DNA of 64,000 nt from Micromonospora yangpuensis. GTDB taxonomy: Bacteria; Actinomycetota; Actinomycetes; Mycobacteriales; Micromonosporaceae. Positions 8,987 to 17,575 of the stretch are shown in pieces. The stretch is taken from NCBI RefSeq assembly GCF_900091615.1, contig NZ_FMIA01000002.1, forward strand, positions 806,001 through 870,000. The letters run 5' to 3'. The notes beneath the pieces were generated by a model. The model was not told the DNA's origin. It saw only the letters and a list, made by a program, of their open reading frames with translations, and searched no databases. A program made the translations under genes and the position numbers. Position 1 is the first letter of the stretch. Every line of letters starts with the position of its first letter.

Positions 8987-10080
8987 CAGCCACCCCGCCG
9001 CCGGAGGAACCCGGCTGGTACAGCATCCAGGTCCGGTACCACGCCCAGGAGAAGGACGACCTGATCCTGGACGGCGTACGCCCCCTGCTGACCGCGCTCG
9101 CCGACGTCGTCGACCAACCACATGTCATCCGCCACTGGCGTCGTGGGCCCCACCTGCGGATCAACCTGCGGACCACCCCGCAACTCTGGGCCGCGACGGT
9201 ACGCCCCACCGCGCGGCGCAGCCTCTCCGGCTACCTGCGTGACCACCCCTCGACGGCCGCCCTGCGCGAGGCCGACCACCTGGCGGCACACCGGCGGCTC
9301 GCCGTCCGCGAGGCAGACCCCGGCCCGCTCACCCCCTGGTACCCCGACAACACCGTCCAGTTCGAACCGTACGAGGACCGTCGGCACGTCCTGGGCAGCC
9401 CGCAACTGGCGAGCCTGCTGGCCGGGGCGTACGCCCGCAGCACCGCCCTGACCTTCGACACCCTGGCCGCGATCCGCAGCGGTGCGGTGGACCGGATCGG
9501 GCACGCCCTGGACCTGCTGTTCGCCTTCGGTCATCTCAGCGTCCCACCGATCTCCCGGGGCTACCTGTCGTTCCGGTCGCACGTCGAGTCCTTCCTGGCG
9601 TACACCGCCGACCCCGACGCCGTCCGCGCCACGTTCGACGAGCGGTACCGGCGGCACCGCCCGGCGCTGCGCGACCGGCTCGACGCCACCCTGGCCACGG
9701 TGCGGGGCGGTCGCCCGGATCCGCTGGTCGAGACCTGGCTGGGGATCGTCCGGGACCAGAAGGCGCGGGCCGAGCCGCTGTTCACCAGCGGCGAGATCGA
9801 CCTCGACCACCTCGACCAGCAGGGCATGGAGCTACGACACCCGATCGCCTTCCACGACATCCTCAGCGAGACACCGGCCCACCGGAGCGAGGTGCTGTCG
9901 CAGGTCTGGTTCCGCTGTCACCGGCTGGCCATCAACCAGCTCTACTCCCACCTGGGCCGACTCGGCATCGTGCCGACCCAGCGCTACCTGCTCTGTCACC
10001 TGGTGGCCCGCACGGTCGAGGAGGAGTACGACATCTCACCGGCCGCCCTGGCCCGACAGTTCGTGGACGCCCGGCGGTGA
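8983..10080 (+). CDS. Pyridine synthase, [4+2] cycloaddition enzyme
   Basis: This 365-aa protein overlaps the upstream stop in ATGA. It begins with GWYSIQVRYHAQEKDDLI and contains HVIRHWRRGPHLRINL, a SpaB_C-like fold divergent from the elimination enzyme. In thiopeptide and pyritide clusters the second stand-alone SpaB_C protein joins two dehydroalanines, expels water and the leader peptide, and forms the pyridine and macrocycle. This is the last gene of the cluster, followed by a hairpin. The absence of YcaO or a dehydrogenase nearby argues that azoles are not made. I recognise the role from the family and its gene order, not from a catalytic motif. Confidence 0.8.
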   Translation: MTATPPPEEPGWYSIQVRYHAQEKDDLILDGVRPLLTALADVVDQPHVIRHWRRGPHLRINLRTTPQLWAATVRPTARRSLSGYLRDHPSTAALREADHLAAHRRLAVREADPGPLTPWYPDNTVQFEPYEDRRHVLGSPQLASLLAGAYARSTALTFDTLAAIRSGAVDRIGHALDLLFAFGHLSVPPISRGYLSFRSHVESFLAYTADPDAVRATFDERYRRHRPALRDRLDATLATVRGGRPDPLVETWLGIVRDQKARAEPLFTSGEIDLDHLDQQGMELRHPIAFHDILSETPAHRSEVLSQVWFRCHRLAINQLYSHLGRLGIVPTQRYLLCHLVARTVEEEYDISPAALARQFVDARR

Positions 10081-10084
10081 ACCG

Positions 10085-10101
10085 CCGGGCCGCAGGCCCG
10101 G
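10085..10101. terminator. Hairpin between convergent genes
   Basis: A perfect 7-bp GC stem (CCGGGCC, loop GCA, GGCCCGG) starts five bases after the pyridine synthase stop and abuts the end of the HxlR gene. It probably serves both strands. There is no T-run, as is usual for actinobacterial terminators. Confidence 0.6.
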
Positions 10102-10524
10102 TCAGGAGGCGTCGTGGGCGTCGCGGTGGGCGAGGACCTCACCCATGTGGTCCTGCGCCCAGTACCTGATCTCCCGGGTCATCCGGTGCAGCGACAGACC
10201 GAGGTCGGTCAGCTCGTAGCAGACGGTGACCGGGACGGTCGGCGTCACCGTCCGGGTGAGCAGACCGTCGCGTTCCAGTGAACGCAGGGTCTGGGTGAGC
10301 ATCTTCTGACTGACCCCGGCCAGCAGCCGGGCCAGCTCGGAGTAGCGCAGCGCCCTCGGCGCGTCCGGTCGCGGGCCGGCGTCACCGCCCAACGCGCACA
10401 GCACCAGCACCACCCACTTGTCGGAGATCCGGTCGAGCAGCTGACGGCTGGGGCAGACCGCGAGGAACGCGTCGTAGTCCGCCTTGGCCCGGGCCCGTTG
10501 CTGCGCTGCTCTCGTTGTGGCCAC
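10102..10524 (-). CDS. HxlR-family transcriptional regulator
   Basis: This is a 140-aa winged-helix protein. The segment CPSRQLLDRISDKWVVLVLC followed by LRYSELARLLAGVSQKMLTQ is diagnostic of HxlR regulators, with the Cys at about residue 29 common in redox-sensing members. It is divergent from an aldo/keto reductase gene 115 bases away, the usual arrangement in which HxlR controls the neighbouring oxidoreductase. It is unlikely to belong to the RiPP cluster. Confidence 0.9.
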   Translation of the reverse strand: MATTRAAQQRARAKADYDAFLAVCPSRQLLDRISDKWVVLVLCALGGDAGPRPDAPRALRYSELARLLAGVSQKMLTQTLRSLERDGLLTRTVTPTVPVTVCYELTDLGLSLHRMTREIRYWAQDHMGEVLAHRDAHDAS

Positions 10525-10639
10525 CGGGCTCCCCTCTCCCTGCTGGGTGGTTACGCACTTTCAAGTGCCTACTTCCCGATGGAGAGTAAAGCTCCCATGC
10601 TGGAACGCGCCACCCTCTCCCGACAACGAAAGTGACCCG

Positions 10640-11554
10640 ATGAGCACCTCTCCCACCGCCCTGCCCGGCGGCACCTGGACGCTCGGCGACCACACCGTCA
10701 CCCGCTTCGGCTACGGCGCCATGCAACTCGCCGGACCGTGGGTGCTGGGGCCACCCGCCGACCGCGACGGCGCGCTGGCCGTTCTGCGCGAAGCGGTCGA
10801 CCGGGGCATCACCCACATCGACACCAGCGACGCCTACGGGCCGCGGATCACCAACGAACTGATCCGCGAAGCGCTGCACCCGTACCCGGAATCGTTGTTG
10901 ATCGCCACCAAGGTGGGGGCGAACCGCGACGCGCAGGGCGGTTGGCCGACCGCCCGCCGCCCCGCGGACCTGCGCCAGCAGGTCCACGACAACCTGCGGT
11001 CCCTCGGGGTCGACACCCTCGACCTGGTCAACATGCGGATGGGTGACGCCCAGGGGCCTCAGCCCGGCCCGATCACCGAGGCGTTCGAGACCCTCGTCGA
11101 ACTCCACCGCGACGGCCTGATCCGCCACCTGGGGGTCAGCAACGTCACCGCCGAGCAGGTCGCCGAGGCCCGCACCGTCGCCCCCGTCGTGTGCGTGCAG
11201 AACATGTACAACCTCGCCCACCGCCACGACGACCAGCTCATCGAGCAACTGGCCGTCGACGGCGTCGCCTACGTGCCGTACTTTCCGCTCGGTGGTTTCT
11301 CACCGGTGCGCTCCGCGGCACTCTCGGCCGTCGCCGCCCGGACGGGGGCGACCCCGAAGTCCGTCGCCCTCGCCTGGCTCCTGCGGCGCTCGCCGAACGT
11401 CCTGCTGATTCCCGGTACGTCGAAGGTCGCCCACCTGCGCGAGAACATCGTCGGCGCCGGCCTCGCCCTGTCCGACCAGGACCTCGCCGAGCTGGACCGC
11501 GAGGACCGGGCCCCGGTCGTCGCTAACGATCCGTCGGACCCACCGCGGCACTGA
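10640..11554 (+). CDS. Aldo/keto reductase
   Basis: This is a 304-aa NAD(P)H-dependent reductase of the AKR superfamily. Visible markers are the N-terminal FGYGAMQLAG, the catalytic Asp and Tyr in HIDTSDAYGP, the lysine in LLIATKVG, and the C-terminal nucleotide-binding stretch IPGTSKVAHLRENI. It is close to the family of small actinobacterial AKRs found beside HxlR regulators. ATG 10640 was chosen over the longer frame because the extension before it crosses the divergent promoter region. The substrate is unknown. Confidence 0.9.
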   Translation: MSTSPTALPGGTWTLGDHTVTRFGYGAMQLAGPWVLGPPADRDGALAVLREAVDRGITHIDTSDAYGPRITNELIREALHPYPESLLIATKVGANRDAQGGWPTARRPADLRQQVHDNLRSLGVDTLDLVNMRMGDAQGPQPGPITEAFETLVELHRDGLIRHLGVSNVTAEQVAEARTVAPVVCVQNMYNLAHRHDDQLIEQLAVDGVAYVPYFPLGGFSPVRSAALSAVAARTGATPKSVALAWLLRRSPNVLLIPGTSKVAHLRENIVGAGLALSDQDLAELDREDRAPVVANDPSDPPRH

Positions 11555-11978
11555 AGGCGTGGCGCAGGAACCTGCGCTGCCAGCGGACCTCGACGGCGCG
11601 CCTGTGGTAGTGCCGGCGCACCCAGTTGACGGCCTCGTCGGGGGCCATGCCCTCGAAGACGCACAGGGTCGCCAGGCCGGTGCCGGTACGCCCGATACCA
11701 CCCCCGCAGGCGATCTCCACCCGGTCGGATTCGGCTCGATCGTAGGCCTGCCGGAGCACGCGCAGCGCTTCGTCGGGGTCGGCCGGCAACCAGAAGTCCC
11801 GCCACCGCACCCAGACCCGTTCCCACTGGGGTTCCGCGGTCGGCTTGTCCGTCAGATGGACCGCGAACGTCGGCGTCGGGCCGTCCGGCGAGTCGTATCT
11901 GAGGCCCCGTCCCCGGAAGCGGCGCCCGGACGGCAGCTCGATCACACCCGGAGCATCGACACTCCACTGTTCCGTCAT
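11523..11978 (-). CDS. Protein tyrosine phosphatase-like protein
   Basis: This is a 151-aa protein. The CX5R signature C91-GGGIG-R97-TG marks the phosphatase loop, with an Asp-containing loop (WLPADPDE) upstream that could supply the general acid. It is shorter than classic PTPs and similar to small actinobacterial dual-specificity-like phosphatases. Its 3' end overlaps the aldo/keto reductase 3' end by 32 bases on the opposite strand. The substrate cannot be told. Confidence 0.75.
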   Translation of the reverse strand: MTEQWSVDAPGVIELPSGRRFRGRGLRYDSPDGPTPTFAVHLTDKPTAEPQWERVWVRWRDFWLPADPDEALRVLRQAYDRAESDRVEIACGGGIGRTGTGLATLCVFEGMAPDEAVNWVRRHYHRRAVEVRWQRRFLRHAFSAAVGPTDR

Positions 11979-12245
11979 GGAGACTCCCAACTCGTCCTCG
12001 GTACGGAGATCGTGTGCTCGACCTGGAGGTACGGGCCTCGCACGTCGTGATGATGTCGCAACTCTGGGCCATTGCGGAACTGATCGCGCGAGCTGCCGAA
12101 CGTTGACCCGGGTTGCTGTCCCGGCTCGCAGTGCCGACCGGCCGCAACTTATCGGCTGTCTGGACTTCCGGGCAGCTCCTTCGAGCGCTTCTTTGGCTGG
12201 CAGTGGCTCCAGTCGTAGACGCCATCTGGGGGTAGGTTCTCGGGA

Positions 12246-12518
12246 GTGTTCATCGAGATCAACTTCACGAGTGGGCTCCCCGTGGATCGGGACGACATCG
12301 AAGATGCGCTCCAGGAGCTTGACGCCTTCGAGGTCGTTGGCGCGGGTGTCGGTGAACTGGGAACCAACCTCGACGTAGAGGTGGTCCTGCCGATTTCGCG
12401 GGACGAGGCACTCAAGCTGGTCGCGGAGTTGTTGCATCGGTTCGGCGTGGCGACGATGGCCTGCTTGCAGGTCTCGGATCCCAGAACGCGGATCGAAGTC
12501 GTAGATCTGCTCGGATAG
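12246..12518 (+). CDS. Small hypothetical protein, 90 aa
   Basis: The protein starts at GTG 12246 (MFIEINFTSGLPVDRDDIED). It is acidic, mixed alpha/beta, with no membrane segment. Codon third positions are GC-rich and the composition is normal, so it is likely real. It converges with the XRE-like gene four bases downstream. I do not recognise a family. Confidence 0.6.
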   Translation: MFIEINFTSGLPVDRDDIEDALQELDAFEVVGAGVGELGTNLDVEVVLPISRDEALKLVAELLHRFGVATMACLQVSDPRTRIEVVDLLG

Positions 12519-12522
12519 TTCG

Positions 12523-13269
12523 TTACCCCTCAGCCGGCGGTTCGTCTGCCTCGTTGAGGACGTGGCGTAGCTGCTCGGCGGTGAGGCGGCGGGCGTGCCA
12601 GATCAATGCGGCTGCATCTCGGGCGTCGGGGTGGTCGGGTGGTGGATCGGCCGGTTCGTGGCCGGTGAGGGCGGCCAGGTCGTCGGCGGGTAGGCCCAGC
12701 AGGGCGGCGAAGCAGGCGACCAGGTCGGGACTCATTTCCTTCCTACCGTGACCGATGCGTCCGATGGTGGCGGCGGCGTAGTAGTGAGGCGTGACCCGGG
12801 CCAGGCATCGGGCTGTCGCGGACCACCCGAGATTCCGGTTTCGGAGCAGGCGCAGGATGAGCCCGCCGGGCCCTGGCGGGTACCGCTCACGGGGCGGTGG
12901 AGGCGGGAACGACCTGCTTCGCTCGGTCTGCGGTAGTGACCGGACCGCGTGGTGGAGCCGCCCCCGCTCCGTGGGTGGTAGTTGCGTCGATGCCGCGACC
13001 AGCGCGGGTACCCAGCTCCCGGCGGCCGGGTCGAGCGGGGTCAGATCATCCGGTACGGGCAGCTCCGCGATGACGAACAGGTCGGCGGTGTGCAGGCCGA
13101 GGGCGGGTGCCAGGAGCCGTACCAGTGCGGGTGTCGCCGGTTGACCTGTGGCGACTGCACGCAACTCCGTCTCCCGGACGCCGGTGTAGACGAGCAAGGT
13201 GGACAGGAGCAGGCCCCGATGCTCCAGCAGCCGGGCCAAGGGCCCCTGTGTGCTCGGCGTGCTGCCCAT
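12523..13269 (-). CDS. XRE-like helix-turn-helix protein, 248 aa
   Basis: The N-terminal ~80 residues (ARLLEHRGLLLSTLLVYTGV, then LRAVATGQPATPALVRLLAP) and the C-terminal domain (GWSATARCLARVTPHYYAAATI, KEMSPDLVACFAALLG) both resemble lambda-repressor-type helix-turn-helix folds, so it may carry two. A Pro/Arg-rich linker lies between (PPPPPRERYPPGPG). The likely role is DNA binding. No cofactor domain is visible. It stands alone between the small protein gene and a long gene-free tract. Confidence 0.65.
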   Translation of the reverse strand: MGSTPSTQGPLARLLEHRGLLLSTLLVYTGVRETELRAVATGQPATPALVRLLAPALGLHTADLFVIAELPVPDDLTPLDPAAGSWVPALVAASTQLPPTERGRLHHAVRSLPQTERSRSFPPPPPRERYPPGPGGLILRLLRNRNLGWSATARCLARVTPHYYAAATIGRIGHGRKEMSPDLVACFAALLGLPADDLAALTGHEPADPPPDHPDARDAAALIWHARRLTAEQLRHVLNEADEPPAEG

Positions 13270-14246
13270 CCGGCCATGCTAGGGCTCAAGAGATTGGCAA
13301 ACTTCCCATGGGGTTCTGCAACCCGACACGGACGCCTGCGGGCACTGCCTCTCGGCACGCCACGATGTTGATCGCCGCCTGACCAGCCTCCAAGAGGTGC
13401 GCAGGCTCTGTGCCGCTCGGCTTGCCGCCACTTGCGGAACTCCACACTGCGGTTCAGCAAGTTCCCCGGAACAAGGCCAGCTATACCAGCAACTAGGGTC
13501 ACCTATCCCAACATGGAGACATGCCGATCATGCTGTCAAAGTCAGGGCGGGCATAGACAGCAACAGAGCCGCGAGCCGACCACCAGCAGGGTGCCGAACG
13601 CTCCTCAGGCTCGGGTGGTGACCTGCGGGGACGGCTGCCCGGAGGGTCAAGATCATTCTGCGTATTTTGCACGGAGCGCTGCAGCGGTGGCTTCGGGTGG
13701 CATCCGGCTGCACGGGTCGGCCGATCGATGCGGGGGAGTATCCGCAGGTCAAGGAGTTCTTCGCTGGTCTTTGAGGTGCCCCCGGCAGGATTCGAACCTG
13801 CGACACACGGTTTAGGAAGGCGACAGCGGCAGAGTGGCCGCTGTGGCCGCGAACAGGGCGGACCGACTTCTCACCGGATCCGCGAGCCAAGATCATTGCA
13901 CGTACTCTGCACGAGGCGCTGCGGATGCCCGAGGACGGCCGGAGGCCGCCCGCAGGGAAGGCCGCAGCGCGACGGATACCCCTGCCTTGCAAAGATCAAG
14001 ACGACTGTCGGCCGGCGTCGGTGACTGCCGCTGGCCTGCTCGCCGTGTCGCCCGTCGCCGCTCTCGGACCGGGTCTGTCGATCGACTTGGCTGTACGGAT
14101 GGCTGTACACAACCCTGCTCCGTACCCCACGCCCGTGGGTCCTGCCGTTCACTGCCGCCCCGGTCCGCCGACCGGCCGCCACGCCGACAGGACGGTAGGT
14201 GCGCCACTGCTTCCACGTTAAGAATCTCGCTGATAATATCCCTTCC
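13270..14246. other. Gene-free tract containing the left attachment repeat
   Basis: No convincing gene is present on either strand; short open frames here have atypical codon use. The tract holds the 56-bp repeat at 13763-13818. On either side of it are two imperfect copies of an AAGATCATT...CTGC block (about 13649-13687 and 13890-13928). An AT-rich -10-like GATAAT at 14232-14237 precedes the next gene. Confidence 0.6.
13763..13818. repeat. attL: 56-bp direct repeat, truncated tRNA-Arg
   Basis: It is identical over 56 bp to 19561-19616. It contains the 3' half of a tRNA-Arg (T-arm GGTTCGAATCC on the minus strand through to the anticodon loop) but lacks the 5' half, so it is not a functional tRNA. 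This is the footprint of site-specific integration in a tRNA gene. A further shared GAGTATCCGCAGGTCA lies just to the left of both copies. Confidence 0.85.
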
Positions 14247-14888
14247 ATGTTTAACGAAGACGTTGAGCGCATCCGCGAAGCCCTTGGCCCGCTCTGCGAA
14301 CCCCTGCACGATGTCTTCACCTGGGCTGACCAGCAACGCAAGAAGGCGCTACCGGAGCTCGACGGCCTGCCGGAGTACAGGTGGCACGCGACCCACACCA
14401 TCCGTGCATTCGCTCACCTCCGACTTCGGCAGATCAAGATCGACTCCTGGAACCTCGCTGGCAACCACTCACGCAACGGAGAGCTTTGGCTCACTGACGG
14501 CGATTATCGAGCACGGCTCCTACACACGATTCGTGACGCAGATGTTCCTGCAGCGGGAAGCAACGCCGCGAGGCAGGCCTACTACCGAAACGTGCCGCTC
14601 TTCACTCTGGCTCAGCAGCGGCTCACGGGACCGCCGGACGATCGCCTGCTGTTCGTCTGGCGGATCGACCTGAAGACCGGCGTTCCGGCCTTCCGGGTGG
14701 TAAGGCCCATCGGGAACTGGAAGTGGGGCGACCACGCCGAGACTGACATCGACTTCATCTTGCCCGAGACGGCAGAGGATCTTGCTGTACTAGAGTTCGA
14801 ACCCTCGGATGAGGGCATGGAGTTGGACATCCCAAACGAGGACCAACTGGAAGGCGGGATCGAAGATGCTGGCGGCAGCGCCGGGTGA
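14247..14888 (+). CDS. Hypothetical partner of XRE-metallopeptidase
   Basis: This is a 213-aa protein from ATG 14247. Its coding sequence has clearly more A and T than its surroundings, a sign of transfer. Features are an N-terminal helical acidic part (MFNEDVERIREALGPLCEPL), a central WHATHTIRAFAHLRLRQIKI segment, and a strongly acidic tail. The downstream XRE-metallopeptidase starts inside its last 23 bases, so the two are made together. The family is not recognised. By position it could be the toxin or target in a two-gene toxin-antitoxin or defence module. Confidence 0.7.
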   Translation: MFNEDVERIREALGPLCEPLHDVFTWADQQRKKALPELDGLPEYRWHATHTIRAFAHLRLRQIKIDSWNLAGNHSRNGELWLTDGDYRARLLHTIRDADVPAAGSNAARQAYYRNVPLFTLAQQRLTGPPDDRLLFVWRIDLKTGVPAFRVVRPIGNWKWGDHAETDIDFILPETAEDLAVLEFEPSDEGMELDIPNEDQLEGGIEDAGGSAG

Positions 14889-16035
14889 GCGACTTAAGAC
14901 CCTGCGTGACATTCTGGGGTTGACGCAGAGTCAACTAGCCGAGGTGTCTGGCGTCAGTCAACCCTGGATATCAGATGTCGAAACGTCAAGTAAGGAGGCG
15001 ACACAGGATAAGCTGCAACAGATTGCGGACGCGACCGGCACACCGGTCAGCTTCTTTGCGGCTCGCCCTGCATCGCTTCCTCTTGACACCCTCCGTTTCC
15101 GGAAGACGTCTGCCGCCAGGAAGACCACTACTCGGCGAGTGCACGCCGTCTACGGTGAGAGCTACCGCGTGACGGAAGATTTGGTTGAAGCGGAGCGCTA
15201 TCCGACGCCGTCTCTGCCCTTTACTTCCAACGACGCCGACCTTGCCAGCACTGAGATTGAGCAGCTCGCAAACGAGACACGGGAAGCACTTCAACTGGCC
15301 CCCGGTAAGCCCATTCCGCACCTCACGCGTGCTCTTGAACGAGCCGGCATTGCAGTTGCCCCCATGGTTCTTCCAGATCACGATGGAGAAGAACAAGTTG
15401 CGGTCGGCCATTTTGGCGTCTCCTACTGGGGCGGCCTCGGCGCTACTGCGTTGATCGGATATTTTCCAGGCCATCAAGGGGACAGGGACCGCTTCACCCT
15501 GGCTCACGAGCTCGGGCACCTGGTCCTGCATACCTTTCGACCGAGAATCACCCACAATCAAGCCGAACAGGAAGCGAACCTTTTCGCGACTGCTCTACTG
15601 GTGCCGCTCGATCGCGCTCAGGCCAGCATGTCGGACAGACTCTCGCTGACCGACTACGCTCGACTAAAGGCGACCTGGGGCGTTTCCATCCAAGCTCTGA
15701 TTATGCGCGGACATACTGTTGGTGCCGTAGGAGACACTCGAAAGAACTCCTTGTTCGTCCAGTTATCAGCGAAGGGGTGGCGAAAGCGCGAACCCGTCTC
15801 GGTGGGGCATGAATCACCGAAGCTGCTTTGGACATTGCTGTCTCGCCGCTATGGACCTCGCCCTTACCTGCAGGGTTCAGAAAAGCTTGCGATTCATCCG
15901 ACCCTTTTGCGTTCGATCGCGCCGACTCCTCAATTGGCTATTGCTAACCAAAGCCAAGTCGACCCGACTCAGAATGGCGGGGTGAAGGTAGTCGATTTTG
16001 GCGCGGGGCGCAGGGCAGTACGGCGGAGAGCTTAG
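14866..16035 (+). CDS. XRE regulator fused to ImmA/IrrE metallopeptidase
   Basis: This is a 389-aa protein from ATG 14866. Residues 6-65 are a canonical helix-turn-helix (RLKTLRDILGLTQSQLAEVS, SQPWISDVE). Residues 125-260 carry the zinc peptidase motif H214-E-L-G-H218 with downstream acidic residues (QAEQEANLF). Such COG2856-type fusions cleave or bind partner repressors in phage-like switches, stress responses and toxin-antitoxin systems. The gene overlaps its upstream partner and ends about 60 bases before a large hairpin. GC content is lower than in the flanking genes. Confidence 0.85.
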   Translation: MLAAAPGERLKTLRDILGLTQSQLAEVSGVSQPWISDVETSSKEATQDKLQQIADATGTPVSFFAARPASLPLDTLRFRKTSAARKTTTRRVHAVYGESYRVTEDLVEAERYPTPSLPFTSNDADLASTEIEQLANETREALQLAPGKPIPHLTRALERAGIAVAPMVLPDHDGEEQVAVGHFGVSYWGGLGATALIGYFPGHQGDRDRFTLAHELGHLVLHTFRPRITHNQAEQEANLFATALLVPLDRAQASMSDRLSLTDYARLKATWGVSIQALIMRGHTVGAVGDTRKNSLFVQLSAKGWRKREPVSVGHESPKLLWTLLSRRYGPRPYLQGSEKLAIHPTLLRSIAPTPQLAIANQSQVDPTQNGGVKVVDFGAGRRAVRRRA

Positions 16036-16095
16036 CGTCCGCCGATCAACTCCTTGCCATCCCGTCTGCCGCCGACCCACACACCGTGGAGCGGG

Positions 16096-16159
16096 CCAGG
16101 GCCAGGGCGACAAGGTGGAGCGCCCTACCGGACGTACGACCTTGTCGCCCTGGCCCTGG
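16096..16159. terminator. Perfect 21-bp inverted repeat hairpin
   Basis: Two perfect 21-bp arms (16096-16116 and 16139-16159) flank a 22-base loop, 60 bases after the metallopeptidase stop. A strong terminator is the simplest reading. Its size and position inside a mobile segment also allow a recombination or replication-associated structure. Confidence 0.6.
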
Positions 16160-16902
16160 TCTGCTCGGCTTGCCTGGGTCGGTGGCTGGCGGGATGGCAT
16201 CCCCCAACCCCTCCACCCACGGCCGAAACGTTCGGCAACTCCATCCCGGAGTCGTTCGGCCCCCGCCGGAGGCAGCTCTAACCCCCACCCCGCCCCACCC
16301 TCCGCCCTTCTTCGCACCCCCACCCCTTCCCCACCTCGGACCCGTGAGCAACCCGCCGCGTTCCGTTCGGCAACTCGCCCCGGGCGACCCGCTGACCGGT
16401 CCGCGGCTTCGTCTCGTCAGGCTGGATGATGACCGGACCGGTGCAGGCGGCACGCCCGGCCACAGGTCTATCCGGGACTCGTCACCGGGTCACCTCGCTG
16501 ACCCAGGAGTGACGCGCGGGGCGGGGCGTGGGGTTCGGGCCGGTTGACTTTCCGCCCCGGGCGGGTAGGCCCGGGGCGGCGGCTCCGCAGGAGCCGGTTA
16601 CCGCGCCCCGGCCCGCGCCCCGGCCCGCGCCGCGCGGAGCGCCTTGATCTTTACTGAGATTGTTTCGGCAACCGTTGGAACTGATGCATGGCTCCGTCAG
16701 CTACGCCGCTGCTGGCGTCTGCTCGTCGGTTGGACACGGCGACACGGGGTAGGCGCATGGCGGTCAGATGTACGCGGACGGCACGGCGGTCAACTCGGTG
16801 CTGAATGAGTTCATCGAGGCGGCGCAGTCGGGGACTCGGGGCCGCCGGTCGAAGACGGTCGCGGTGCCGCCTGAGATGGCTGAGGCTGGCCGACGGGCCG
16901 AC
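16160..16902. other. Gene-free, C-rich and GC-rich tract
   Basis: No supportable gene. The tract has strand-biased C-rich stretches (16270-16340), the sequence GTTCGGCAACTC at 16230-16241 and again at 16365-16376, and GC-rich hairpins near 16555-16640. An open frame on the plus strand from 16768 may hold a gene remnant at its start, but beyond 16903 it is merely opposite YdcF. Confidence 0.5.
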
Positions 16903-17565
16903 CTACACGAGGCGGCTCGTGAAGCCGGCGTCGGCCAGGCGGGTGTAGGCGGCGCGCACCTGGTCGGGAATGTCTTGGGGGATCGCGAAGCCGAGTTCGG
17001 CGTACATGTCGATGCGCTGGGTGTCGCCGACGAGCATGTCCATGACCTTCTTGGTGTCGCCGATGCTGGCCACGTAGTCGTCGAGTGAGAGCTGGTGGGA
17101 CGCGCAGATCACGTCGACCTCGGGCCAGAGCTTCTTGCAGGTGGCGTACGCGCGGCGCTGTTGGTAGGGGCGGGACATGAGGATCACCGATCGGGCCGGG
17201 ACCTGGTGCTTGGCAAGGAGTGCGCGGGCGTACTCGATGTTCTGGCCGGTGTTGGTGGCCTGGGTGTCGATGAGGATCGCGGCGGTTGGTACGCCGTGGG
17301 TTATGGCGTACTCGCGGTAGTGGACGGCTTCGCCTCGCGGGAAGGCCTCGGTGGTGGTCGGGGCGTTGGCACCGGTGAAGACCAGGGTGGGGTACATCCC
17401 TCGGTGGTAGAGGTCGGTGGCCACCTTGGCGACTCCGAGATCATGGCTGCCGAGGCCGATGCCCACATCAACGGGCCGGATCTCGTGGTGCATGTGGTGG
17501 TAGTCCCACAGGCATTCGACGTCCGCGCGGTGTTCGGCGGGGATGGTCGGGGGAGTCGTCGTCAT
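16903..17565 (-). CDS. YdcF/SanA-like DUF218 protein
   Basis: This 220-aa protein of the YdcF family has VDVGIGLGSHDLGVAKVATD near the start, LVFTGANAP, and the ATNTGQNIEYARALL motif typical of DUF218. There is no N-terminal membrane anchor, so it is the cytoplasmic type. The biochemical role of YdcF is not settled (S-adenosylmethionine binding has been reported for the family). YdcF and a GntR repressor adjacent in this order are common cargo of actinomycete integrative elements. Confidence 0.85.
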   Translation of the reverse strand: MTTTPPTIPAEHRADVECLWDYHHMHHEIRPVDVGIGLGSHDLGVAKVATDLYHRGMYPTLVFTGANAPTTTEAFPRGEAVHYREYAITHGVPTAAILIDTQATNTGQNIEYARALLAKHQVPARSVILMSRPYQQRRAYATCKKLWPEVDVICASHQLSLDDYVASIGDTKKVMDMLVGDTQRIDMYAELGFAIPQDIPDQVRAAYTRLADAGFTSRLV

Positions 17566-17575
17566 CGTGGCTGCC

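Noticed and set aside
14790..14810. A TTCGAA-like T-arm as part of a second tRNA
   Set aside because: It lies within a coding gene and has no matching acceptor or anticodon stem.
16768..17088. A 106-aa plus-strand gene
   Set aside because: Most of it is opposite YdcF; only the first 45 residues could be a remnant, and that is not supportable.
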